From: Roseibium denhamense
Lineage (GTDB): Bacteria > Pseudomonadota > Alphaproteobacteria > Rhizobiales > Stappiaceae
NCBI RefSeq assembly: GCF_009711415.1
Contig: NZ_SMLZ01000099.1
Coordinates: 1 to 64,000, forward strand
Reading direction: 5' to 3'
Length of the DNA stretch: 64,000 bases
The notes beneath the pieces were generated by a model. That model worked only from the letters and a program-made list of their open reading frames with translations. It was not told where the DNA came from and searched no databases. Position numbers and translations under genes: made by a program. Of this stretch, positions 28,448 through 35,829 are shown in pieces (the first letter of the stretch is position 1; each line of letters opens with the position of its first letter).

Positions 28448-29074
28448 ATGTCAGGTTTGAAACTCTTCCGGATCGTGGCTTGGGCGGCAGTTGCCGTCCT
28501 TGCTGCCGGCTCCGGATACCTTGTTTATCAACAGACCGTAGCTAGCTCGAATTCCGGGGCGCTCATTGAGCCCCTTGCATCCATCGGTGGCGATTTCGAG
28601 CTCGTGAACGGCAATGGCGAGGCCGTTACTCAAGACACCTTTGCCGGTAAACCGACGCTGATGTTTTTCGGCTTCACCTACTGCCCTGACGTTTGCCCGA
28701 CAACACTTGCCGAGCTTCAGGGCTGGATGGAAGTTCTGGGAGAAGATGCCGGAAAGCTCAACTACGCTTTCGTGACCGTGGATCCGGAACGGGATACCCC
28801 GGAAGTCATGCGTGATTATGTCTGGGCGTTTGATGAGCGCATCACACCGTTGACCGGCACGCCGGAGCAAGTTGAGGCGATGCTGAAGACCTACCGTGTC
28901 TACGCCAAGAAAGTTCCTCTTGACGATGGCGACTACACGATGGACCATTCTGCCGCCGTGTATCTCATGAATGCAGACAACAAGTTCGTGGGGACAATCG
29001 CCTATCAGGAATCGGAAGAGACGACGCTGGCGAAATTGAAGCGGCTGATTGAAAACGCGGCACCGTCAACCTGA
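28448..29074 (+). CDS. SCO1/SenC-family copper-delivery protein
   Basis: A 208-residue protein anchored by an N-terminal helix (~9-28) with a thioredoxin fold in the periplasm. The copper-binding CxxxC is in FTYCPDVCPTTL and the distal histidine in MDHSAAVYL. An AGAGGTGA ribosome site precedes the ATG. SCO proteins reduce or load the CuA site of cytochrome c oxidase subunit II and pair with PCuAC, the gene just upstream. Operon with the Cys-rich protein, PCuAC and probably the 44-residue peptide at 29101. Confidence 0.95.
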   Translation: MSGLKLFRIVAWAAVAVLAAGSGYLVYQQTVASSNSGALIEPLASIGGDFELVNGNGEAVTQDTFAGKPTLMFFGFTYCPDVCPTTLAELQGWMEVLGEDAGKLNYAFVTVDPERDTPEVMRDYVWAFDERITPLTGTPEQVEAMLKTYRVYAKKVPLDDGDYTMDHSAAVYLMNADNKFVGTIAYQESEETTLAKLKRLIENAAPST

Positions 29075-29100
29075 CGGGCCTGACAGGACGGAAGCGGCGC

Positions 29101-29235
29101 ATGAACTCTCCGCTTTACATAGCTCTTTCCGCTGGCGCGACGGGTCTTGTCGCGCTTGCGCTTTTGCTTTGGCTCTACGCTGGCGAACGGGTTTATGCCG
29201 ACCGGCTCATCTCCATGATTGCAAACTGCTTTTGA
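29101..29235 (+). CDS. 44-residue membrane peptide downstream of SCO
   Basis: A short frame, MNSPLYIALSAGATGLVAL continuing through a run of Ala and Leu into WLYAGERVYADRLISMI and ending NCF. One hydrophobic helix at ~7-29 would cross the membrane, followed by a short amphipathic end. It starts 26 bp after the SCO stop and ends 51 bp before tlyA. Codon choice looks like that of its neighbours (G/C in most third positions). I do not know a named family; a role in copper delivery or oxidase assembly is suggested only by position. Confidence 0.6.
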   Translation: MNSPLYIALSAGATGLVALALLLWLYAGERVYADRLISMIANCF

Positions 29236-29286
29236 ACCGGCACTTCCCCCTTTCCAGATCCCCACGTAATCGCTAGAACCGCGCGC

Positions 29287-30027
29287 ATGTCAAAATTGCG
29301 CCTCGATCAGTTTCTGGCAGAAAATGGCCACTTTGAAACCCGCGCCCGTGCGCGGGATGCCATTTTGCGCGGGACAGTTTCGGTCAACGGAACGGTGATC
29401 GAAAAACCTGCGCACAAGGTACCGGTAGGGGCCCAGATCGCCGTTTCAGATCCAGCTGCGAACTATGTATCGCGCGCAGCACTGAAGCTCATCGGGGGAC
29501 TATCCGTCTTCAACGTGGATCCATCGGGCAAGGTATGCCTCGACATCGGGGCATCGACAGGCGGGTTTACCCAGGTGCTTTTGGAGCGCAGCGCTGCAAA
29601 AATCCACGCAATTGATGTTGGACATGACCAGCTGCACCACAGCCTCCGCGATCATCCGCTGGTCGTTGCGCAGGACGGCCTGAATGCCCGGGAGCTCACG
29701 CAAGAAAACCTTGGCGGAGACGCGCCTGCGCTATTGGTATCAGATGTCAGTTTCATTTCCCTGAAACTCGCCTTGCCGCCTGCGCTTGGACTTGCCGCGC
29801 CCGGGGCCGAGGGCGTCTTCCTGGTCAAACCCCAGTTCGAAGCTGGCAAAGACAAGATCGGCAAGGGCGGTCTGGTTGACGAGGTAACGGCCACAGATAC
29901 GGCTGAGGATCTGCGGCTATGGCTTGACCAGCAGCCGGGCTGGACGGCTGGCGGACTTGTTCCCTCACCGGTCAAAGGTGGCGACGGCAATGCTGAGTGG
30001 CTGCTTTACGGGAAGAAGGCTGTTTGA
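29287..30027 (+). CDS. tlyA: TlyA-family rRNA methyltransferase / hemolysin-like
   Basis: A 246-residue protein. Residues ~1-60 are an S4 RNA-binding domain (LRLDQFLAENGHFETRARARDAI ... VSVNG), and the rest an FtsJ/RrmJ-like SAM methyltransferase with CLDIGASTGGFTQVLL as motif I. TlyA enzymes 2'-O-methylate cytidines in 16S and 23S rRNA. In alphaproteobacteria tlyA commonly follows dxs; here the MFS and copper genes stand in between. Confidence 0.92.
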   Translation: MSKLRLDQFLAENGHFETRARARDAILRGTVSVNGTVIEKPAHKVPVGAQIAVSDPAANYVSRAALKLIGGLSVFNVDPSGKVCLDIGASTGGFTQVLLERSAAKIHAIDVGHDQLHHSLRDHPLVVAQDGLNARELTQENLGGDAPALLVSDVSFISLKLALPPALGLAAPGAEGVFLVKPQFEAGKDKIGKGGLVDEVTATDTAEDLRLWLDQQPGWTAGGLVPSPVKGGDGNAEWLLYGKKAV

Positions 30028-30077
30028 ATGGTTACATCAAGCTTGCCCGGCTACCCGTTCGGCGGTATCGCTCGCAC

Positions 30078-31310
30078 ATGAATGAGACCCATTTAGAGAT
30101 TAAAGAACTCGGCCATCGCGGCGACGGTATCGCGTTTACCGATGAGGGCCCGGTCTATGTCGCAGGGGCTTTGCCGGGCGAGACCATCCGCGTTCGCATG
30201 GATGGCAACCGGGCAGACCTTATCGAGATTATCGTCCCCTCCCCGGATCGCGTGGCACCGGTCTGCACACATGATCCTGCCTCGGGCAGCTGCTTCATGC
30301 AGCATTTGGCGGAACAGCCGTACCTTGTCTGGAAACGAAGCCTTGTGGAAAACGCACTTAGAAGCGCGGGGATTACCACCGAGGTTTCTGAAACCGTCGC
30401 AGCAACTGCCGGAGGCCGCCGCCGGGCCGTGTTCAGCGCGGCCCGCAAAGGCCGGTCAGTGGTGTTGGGCTATTACGGCCGGGCGAGCCATGACCTCTTT
30501 GATGCTGCCGGCTGTGCCGTTCTCACCCCGCAGATTGAGCGCAGTCTTGCAGGGCTCAAGGAATTGGCCGCTTTGGTCCTGCCGAAGAAAGGCGACCTGC
30601 GTGTGACAGTATTGGAGACCACCGCTGGTCTCGATGTTGCCCTTGAAAAAGCCGCCGCGTCCTATGACCGCCAGATTGCAGCGCTCTGCAAGAAGGCTGC
30701 GGACCTCGGCCTTGCCCGGCTGTCGGTCAACGGCGAGATCCTTCTGGAGATCCGCCCGCCCCTTCTCGATATGGGAGGTACCGGCATCGTTCCGCCGCCC
30801 GGCGGATTCACGCAGGCAACGGTCGCCGCGGAAGAAGCTCTGGCGCAGCTTGTGGTTCAGGGAGCCGGCAAAAGCAAATGGGTTGCCGATCTTTTTTCAG
30901 GTATCGGCACATTCGCCCTCCGGCTGGCCCGGGTGGCCAACGTCCACGCCGTGGAAGGCGATGCAGCCGCCATTGCAGCCTTCGACAGGGCCCTGCGCAA
31001 ACCTCAGGGCCTTAAAAAAGTGACTTTCGAAAGGCGCGACCTTTTCCGCCGTCCGCTGGTGCGTGACGAACTTGAACCGTTTAACGCCGTTGTCTTCGAC
31101 CCGCCGCGCGCTGGTGCCCAGGCCCAGGCCGAACAGCTGGCCCGCTCAAAGGTCAAGACAATCGTCGCTGTCTCGTGCAATCCGGCCACGTTTGCCAGGG
31201 ATGTAAAGATCTTGATGGAGGGCGGCTACACGCTCAAAAGTGTCACACCCGTGGACCAGTTCCAGTTTTCGCCCCATATTGAGGTGGTCGGTGTCTTGAT
31301 GCGGGAGTGA
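30078..31310 (+). CDS. RNA uracil-C5 methyltransferase (RlmD/TrmA family)
   Basis: A 410-residue enzyme from ATG 30078 (MNETHLEIKELGHRGDG, the TRAM domain); sequence upstream overlaps tlyA and is ignored. SAM motif I is ADLFSGIGTFALRLA, FDPPRAGAQ is the conserved DPPR block, and the nucleophile is in VAVSCNPATFARD near 388. The family [4Fe-4S] site normally reads Cys-x5-Cys-x2-Cys plus a later Cys. Here it reads C63, S69, C72 and C146, so one ligand is serine. Methylates U in 23S rRNA or tRNA; which one is not decidable. Three bases separate its stop from the next methyltransferase gene. Confidence 0.9.
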   Translation: MNETHLEIKELGHRGDGIAFTDEGPVYVAGALPGETIRVRMDGNRADLIEIIVPSPDRVAPVCTHDPASGSCFMQHLAEQPYLVWKRSLVENALRSAGITTEVSETVAATAGGRRRAVFSAARKGRSVVLGYYGRASHDLFDAAGCAVLTPQIERSLAGLKELAALVLPKKGDLRVTVLETTAGLDVALEKAAASYDRQIAALCKKAADLGLARLSVNGEILLEIRPPLLDMGGTGIVPPPGGFTQATVAAEEALAQLVVQGAGKSKWVADLFSGIGTFALRLARVANVHAVEGDAAAIAAFDRALRKPQGLKKVTFERRDLFRRPLVRDELEPFNAVVFDPPRAGAQAQAEQLARSKVKTIVAVSCNPATFARDVKILMEGGYTLKSVTPVDQFQFSPHIEVVGVLMRE

Positions 31311-31313
31311 CGG

Positions 31314-32423
31314 ATGAGCGCAGCGGAGATGAAAGTCAGGTCAGGTACGGCAGACCGGCGGCCACCGCTGTCCAAGCTGGCCAGACGGACCCGCTATGCG
31401 GTTCAGCAGGGCAGCCGGGTTGCGCTTTACACTGTTCACTCCGAAGCCATGAAACGGATGACCCGTCGGATTTCAAAGGATCTTCCGGAAACGCCCAAGG
31501 TTATTCCGGATGGCCCGGTTCCGACCCAGCGGCGGCTGTTGTCAGACATTGCGCGGTTGTTTGCCGACGACCTGAAGGCAGCCGAAGCCGGTCTTTATCC
31601 GCTCCCGGACGATGGGACAATGAGCCCGCGCGAACTTCTGCGCGTCAGCCAGGCCTTCTTCAAGGACGTGCCGGAAGTTGCCCGGCGCCGCGCCGAACAG
31701 GCCCACCAGGAGGTCAATAAGGATCCGCAGGGCTTTGCGGCCGCGCTTCCCCGCTATTACCGGCAGAATTTCCATTTCCAAACCGATGGCTGGCTTTCAC
31801 AGGACAGCGCCCGTCTCTACGACTTTCAGGTCGACGTTCTGTTCTCCGGCGCAACGGCCGCCATGAGGCGCAAGGCGCTGGTGCCGTTCGCGGATATCCT
31901 GAAGCGCAAAGATCAGCGCAAGGTCGCCTATCTGGACATTGCGACCGGAACAGGCGGTTTGCTACGCCCCGCCCTTGAAGCGTTTCCGCGCCTTACCGGG
32001 ATCGGTCTGGATCTGTCCGAGCCCTACTTGTCAGTTGCCCGGGAAAGGTTCGCGAGCCGCCGCGCAACCTATGTGACCGCCATGGCCGAGGAGCTTCCCT
32101 TCGCTGACAACTCCATGGACGTGATCTCCTGTGTATTTCTGTTTCACGAACTGCCGCCGAAAGTGCGCCGGCAGGTGGTTGCGGAGGTCGCCCGTGTGTT
32201 GAAGCCAGGCGGCTCATTCCTGTTCGTGGACAGCCTGCAAAACGGGGACGTGCCGGACTATGACGGTCTCTTGTCGGTTTTCCCGCAGATGTTCCATGAA
32301 CCGTATTATACATCTTATCTGTCTGAAGACCTGACCGGCCTATGCGCCGAGGCTGGCATGGAGCAGCGCTGGATGGCACCGGCTTTCGTCTCGCGCGCCG
32401 CTGAATTCATAAAATCCGGATAA
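31314..32423 (+). CDS. Class I SAM-dependent methyltransferase (UbiE-like fold)
   Basis: A 369-residue protein. The methyltransferase core occupies ~195-320: LDIATGTGGLLRPALEAFP is motif I, GIGLDLSEPYLSVARERF motif II, and VARVLKPGGSFLFVDSLQN the post-motif strand. The first ~190 residues are Arg/Lys-rich and helical and are not a recognised domain. It begins 3 bp after the RNA methyltransferase stop, so it is probably co-transcribed; substrate unknown. The hydrophobic patch of ubiquinone or lipid methyltransferases cannot be judged by eye. Confidence 0.88.
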   Translation: MSAAEMKVRSGTADRRPPLSKLARRTRYAVQQGSRVALYTVHSEAMKRMTRRISKDLPETPKVIPDGPVPTQRRLLSDIARLFADDLKAAEAGLYPLPDDGTMSPRELLRVSQAFFKDVPEVARRRAEQAHQEVNKDPQGFAAALPRYYRQNFHFQTDGWLSQDSARLYDFQVDVLFSGATAAMRRKALVPFADILKRKDQRKVAYLDIATGTGGLLRPALEAFPRLTGIGLDLSEPYLSVARERFASRRATYVTAMAEELPFADNSMDVISCVFLFHELPPKVRRQVVAEVARVLKPGGSFLFVDSLQNGDVPDYDGLLSVFPQMFHEPYYTSYLSEDLTGLCAEAGMEQRWMAPAFVSRAAEFIKSG

Positions 32424-32425
32424 CC

Positions 32426-32472
32426 TTTCAGTCATACTGAAATTTTTTCATTCTTTGTCTTGTGACTGAAAT
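32426..32472. promoter_or_regulatory. Candidate operator: TTTCAG/CTGAAA dyad plus ACTGAAAT direct repeat
   Basis: TTTCAG (32426-32431) and CTGAAA (32437-32442) flank TCATA, an inverted repeat followed by TTTTTTC. The octamer ACTGAAAT occurs at 32436-32443 and again at 32465-32472, 29 bp apart, the second inside the -35/-10 spacer of the ribBX promoter. The first dyad with its T run could also act as a weak terminator for the upstream methyltransferase gene. Confidence 0.4.
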
Positions 32473-32488
32473 GCGCCCGGCGTATATC
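32460..32488 (+). promoter_or_regulatory. Sigma70-like promoter of HTH-ribBX, predicting a leaderless mRNA
   Basis: TTGTGA at 32460-32465 and TATATC at 32483-32488 are spaced by 17 bp, four of six matches for each box. Six bases after the -10 comes the A of the ATG at 32495, so transcription would begin at or next to the start codon. No Shine-Dalgarno sequence precedes this ATG, which agrees with a leaderless message. Confidence 0.45.
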
Positions 32489-32494
32489 AGCCCC

Positions 32495-33814
32495 ATGAGA
32501 CTGGATTATTGGCTGATTCAAAAAGGGGAAAGCCGGAGCGCCTTTGCGCGCCGCGCGAACCTGTCCCCCGCCTCCGTCACAGCCCTATGCAACGACCCAA
32601 ATGTTTGGGTTTCGCGGGATATGGCCCGCAAAATCGCAATCGCCACCAATGGCGAAGTGACCCCCAACGACTTTCTCGGACTGTCTACAACCAAGGAGCA
32701 TCCCGTGTCCCAGGCCCGTGTCGCAGAAGCAATCCGTGCGTTCGAGCGCGGCGAAATGGTTGTCGTGACAGACGATGACGACCGCGAAAACGAAGGCGAT
32801 CTGATTGTCGCCGCCTCTAAGGTCACACCCGAACAGATGGCGTTCATGGTGCGCCACACGTCCGGCATTATCTGCGCGCCCATGACGGTTGCCCAGGCGC
32901 GCCGTTTGCGCCTGGACCCGATGGTGGCCGAAAACGACGCGCCCCTTGCCACCGCGTTCACGATCTCCGTCGATTACCGGCAGGGACTGACAACGGGCAT
33001 CTCCGCCGAAGAACGCTGCTCGACCGTGCGAGCGCTCGCCAATCCGAATGTGGGGGCAGAAGATTTCGTCCGGCCGGGCCACATCTTCCCGCTCGTTGCG
33101 AAAGAAGGCGGCGTCATGATGCGCTCCGGCCACACGGAAGCGGCTGTCGACCTGTGCCGGCTTGCCGGCCTTGAACAGGTTGGTGTCATCAGTGAACTGG
33201 TCAATGACGATGGCACCGTCAAACGTGGCCAGCAGGTGACCGAGTTCGCGGCAGAACATGATCTGAAGATGGTCTCGGTCTCCGACCTGATCGCCTGGCG
33301 GCAACGCACAGAGCGGATGGTCGAGCGGGTCAATGAGCAGCCGGTTGATACGGTTGCCGGACCGGCCTACGCCATGACCTATTCGACACCGTTTGATCCG
33401 ATGCATCACCTGGCCATCGTTTACGGCGACATCCTGGACGGACGCAGCGTTCCGGTGCGTTTGCAGCTGGAATCAGTGCTGGACGACGTCTTTGGCGATG
33501 CCCGCCCGCTTGATCAGATCATGAACCACTTTTCCGAGCGCGGCCGGGGCGTGATCGTCTATCTGCGCGAAGGTGCCGTTGGGGTAGCACGCCAATCAAC
33601 CCGCCCCCGCAGTGAATTTGAAGCTGCAGAAACCGAGGACCACAGCTCCGCACAAGCTAGACAAGAACAATGGCGGGAGGTTGGGCTTGGCGCACAGATC
33701 CTGAAGGACCTTGGTGTGAGCTCAATCCGCCTGCTGGCATCCCGCGAAAGGCATTATGTGGGGCTGGAGGGCTTCGACATCAAAATTGATGAAACCGAGA
33801 TCCTCGATACATGA
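32495..33814 (+). CDS. ribBX: Fusion of Cro/C1-type HTH with RibBX (DHBP synthase plus degenerate GTP cyclohydrolase II domain)
   Basis: A 439-residue three-part protein from ATG 32495; GTG 32462 or ATG 32471 would lengthen it slightly. Residues 1-62 are a Cro/C1-type helix-turn-helix (LIQKGESRSAFARRANLSPA, ending ATNGEVTPNDFLGL). Residues ~72-275 are 3,4-dihydroxy-2-butanone 4-phosphate synthase with DDDDRENEGDLI, RHTSGIICAPM and GHTEAAVDL, all intact. Residues ~285-435 align with GTP cyclohydrolase II but lack its zinc cysteines (SVLDDVFGDARPLD stands where they belong), so this domain is probably inactive, as known for RibBX proteins. RibB makes the four-carbon precursor of riboflavin. No stop separates HTH and RibB. 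No FMN riboswitch was seen upstream. Confidence 0.88.
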   Translation: MRLDYWLIQKGESRSAFARRANLSPASVTALCNDPNVWVSRDMARKIAIATNGEVTPNDFLGLSTTKEHPVSQARVAEAIRAFERGEMVVVTDDDDRENEGDLIVAASKVTPEQMAFMVRHTSGIICAPMTVAQARRLRLDPMVAENDAPLATAFTISVDYRQGLTTGISAEERCSTVRALANPNVGAEDFVRPGHIFPLVAKEGGVMMRSGHTEAAVDLCRLAGLEQVGVISELVNDDGTVKRGQQVTEFAAEHDLKMVSVSDLIAWRQRTERMVERVNEQPVDTVAGPAYAMTYSTPFDPMHHLAIVYGDILDGRSVPVRLQLESVLDDVFGDARPLDQIMNHFSERGRGVIVYLREGAVGVARQSTRPRSEFEAAETEDHSSAQARQEQWREVGLGAQILKDLGVSSIRLLASRERHYVGLEGFDIKIDETEILDT

Positions 33815-33837
33815 GGCGGTCAAAGGGATGAGCATTC

Positions 33838-34410
33838 ATGGCGGTAAAGGCAGCTGCGGCAGACAAACCCGGGAAAGCAACTGCTAAGGCAGACGAAAAA
33901 CCGGCGCCAAAACCCTTTACCGTCGGCTTCAACCGGCGGACGAGCGAAGGCCTGTTCTACGGCTGTATTGGAATTGGAATTGTCTTTGCCGCCGTCAGTG
34001 TTGTTGGCGGCCTTCCGCTTCTGGCCCCGGCAGCCATCGCCCCGTTTGCCATGGCCTACTGGCATTTTCCCATGATCGAAAAGGGAAAACCGCAGCTCGG
34101 CGCCAACGAAGAAGGCCTATATGTCGAGCGGATCGGGTTCATCGACTGGTCCGCGATCCGTATGACCGACGTGCACCGTACCAAGGTCCGCAACAATGAA
34201 CAGGTCAAACTCCATGTCCTGCTCACCCGGTCGCTGGAGGATGCCGTCAGCCAGGCCCAGACCTGCCCCTTCTGGAAAAAGTTCATGATGCGCAATTGGA
34301 AACGCACGCCGCGCGAACATGGCCGCGAACTCATCGCAATCAATCTGCACACGCTTGAAGCGGACCCGGAAGAAATCCTGAGCCGGATCCGCACGTTCAA
34401 GTTCGTCTAG
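33838..34410 (+). CDS. Conserved hypothetical membrane protein with PH-like C-terminal part
   Basis: A 190-residue protein. A Lys/Ala-rich start (~1-28) is followed by two close membrane helices (~42-60 and ~62-82), then a basic soluble part of ~105 residues beginning GKPQLGANEEGLYVERIGFIDW, which has the strand pattern of small bacterial PH-like domains. I do not recognise a named family. It starts 23 bp after ribBX and may share its transcript; no functional link is obvious. Confidence 0.7.
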   Translation: MAVKAAAADKPGKATAKADEKPAPKPFTVGFNRRTSEGLFYGCIGIGIVFAAVSVVGGLPLLAPAAIAPFAMAYWHFPMIEKGKPQLGANEEGLYVERIGFIDWSAIRMTDVHRTKVRNNEQVKLHVLLTRSLEDAVSQAQTCPFWKKFMMRNWKRTPREHGRELIAINLHTLEADPEEILSRIRTFKFV

Positions 34411-34476
34411 TCCGCAATCACCTACGCACAGAGCCAAAAAACCGGCTCACGGCCCGGCAAACAACCCCAGACAGTG

Positions 34477-35562
34477 TTACCCCACCTGCCCGCGATGACG
34501 CAGGAAGTGATCGGCCAGAACGCAGGCCATCATGGCCTCGCCAACCGGCACGGCACGGATGCCGACGCAAGGATCGTGGCGGCCCTTGGTCATCACGTCC
34601 ACTTCTTCCCCCTTGCTCGTAATGGACTTGCGCTCCGTCAGGATGGAAGAGGTCGGTTTGACCGCAAACCGCACGACGAGCGGATCTCCATTGGAGATCC
34701 CGCCCAGGACACCGCCAGAATGATTGGTCAGGAACATGGGCTGCCCGACATCGTCGAGGCGGATTTCATCAGCGTTGTCTTCACCGGTGAGCGTCGCCGC
34801 TTCGAACCCATTGCCGATCTCAACGCCCTTGACCGCATTGATGGACATCATCGCAGCCGACAGATCCGTATCCAGCTTGCCGTAGATCGGCGCGCCCCAA
34901 CCGGCCGGAACCCCTTCTGCAACAACTTCGATGACCGCGCCAACGGATGACCCGGCCTTGCGCACGCCGTCCAGATAGTCCGCCCAGGACGCAGCTGCAT
35001 CGGCGTCCGGGCAAAAGAACGGATTGTTCTCGACCTGCGCCCAGTCCCACTTGCTCCGGTCAATCTTGTGCGGGCCGATCTGAACCAGCGCGGCGCGGAT
35101 GGTAACACCTTGCAGCACCTTGCGGGCAACGGCACCGGCGGCAACACGCATCGCTGTCTCGCGGGCCGAGGACCGCCCCCCGCCGCGATAGTCGCGAATG
35201 CCATATTTGGCGTCATAGGTGAAATCCGCATGTCCCGGCCGGAAACGGTCCTTGATTTCCGAATAGTCCTTGGAACGCTGGTCGGTGTTTTCCACCATCA
35301 GCGAAATCGGCGTCCCCGTTGTTTTTTGTATGCCGTCCTCATCGACCATGACGCCCGACAGGATTTTCACTTCGTCCGGCTCACGCCTTTGCGTGGTGTA
35401 TTTGGATTGGCCGGGCTTGCGCTTTTCCATAAAGCCCTGAATGTCAGCTTCCGTCAGCGGGATCAGCGGCGGGCAACCGTCCACCACACACCCGATGGCC
35501 GGGCCATGGCTTTCCCCCCAGGTGGTGACACGAAACAAGTGACCGAAGCTGTTATGGGACAT
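34477..35562 (-). CDS. aroC: Chorismate synthase
   Basis: A 361-residue enzyme of standard length. Signatures: [17 protein letters not shown] at the start, [14 protein letters not shown], and [15 protein letters not shown], with the invariant arginines and the FMN-binding serines. It converts EPSP to chorismate, the last step of the shikimate pathway, using reduced FMN. Its closeness to a riboflavin gene (ribBX, convergent) may be coincidental. Assignment is secure. Confidence 0.97.
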   Translation of the reverse strand: MSHNSFGHLFRVTTWGESHGPAIGCVVDGCPPLIPLTEADIQGFMEKRKPGQSKYTTQRREPDEVKILSGVMVDEDGIQKTTGTPISLMVENTDQRSKDYSEIKDRFRPGHADFTYDAKYGIRDYRGGGRSSARETAMRVAAGAVARKVLQGVTIRAALVQIGPHKIDRSKWDWAQVENNPFFCPDADAAASWADYLDGVRKAGSSVGAVIEVVAEGVPAGWGAPIYGKLDTDLSAAMMSINAVKGVEIGNGFEAATLTGEDNADEIRLDDVGQPMFLTNHSGGVLGGISNGDPLVVRFAVKPTSSILTERKSITSKGEEVDVMTKGRHDPCVGIRAVPVGEAMMACVLADHFLRHRGQVG

Positions 35563-35829
35563 TGAACATTCCTGGACGGATTTGGCGTTTTTATTGAACG
35601 CGAGCGATACGCCATCGCGACTTGAAGCTCAAGCCCCGTGGGCTGTTTGACGCAGAGGTGCTAGCTGCCCGGACTTCAAACCCAGCTGCTGTTGGGCGGT
35701 TCTTCGTGTCAGAACCGGCCAATTTAACGCCGTAATCACGGAAAGCTTACAAAGTTGATCGCTGGTCTGCCTTGGTATTTGCCTTTCATTAAGAGCCTAT
35801 AGGGACACTGATCGCGATCTCTCAACTGA

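Noticed and set aside
32424-32495. Possible FMN riboswitch before ribBX
   Set aside because: The leader is far too short, and none of the conserved FMN-element sequences are present.
34411-34476. GAGCC/GGCTC hairpin between ribBX-linked gene and aroC as a terminator
   Set aside because: Only a 5-bp stem and no T tract after it on either strand.
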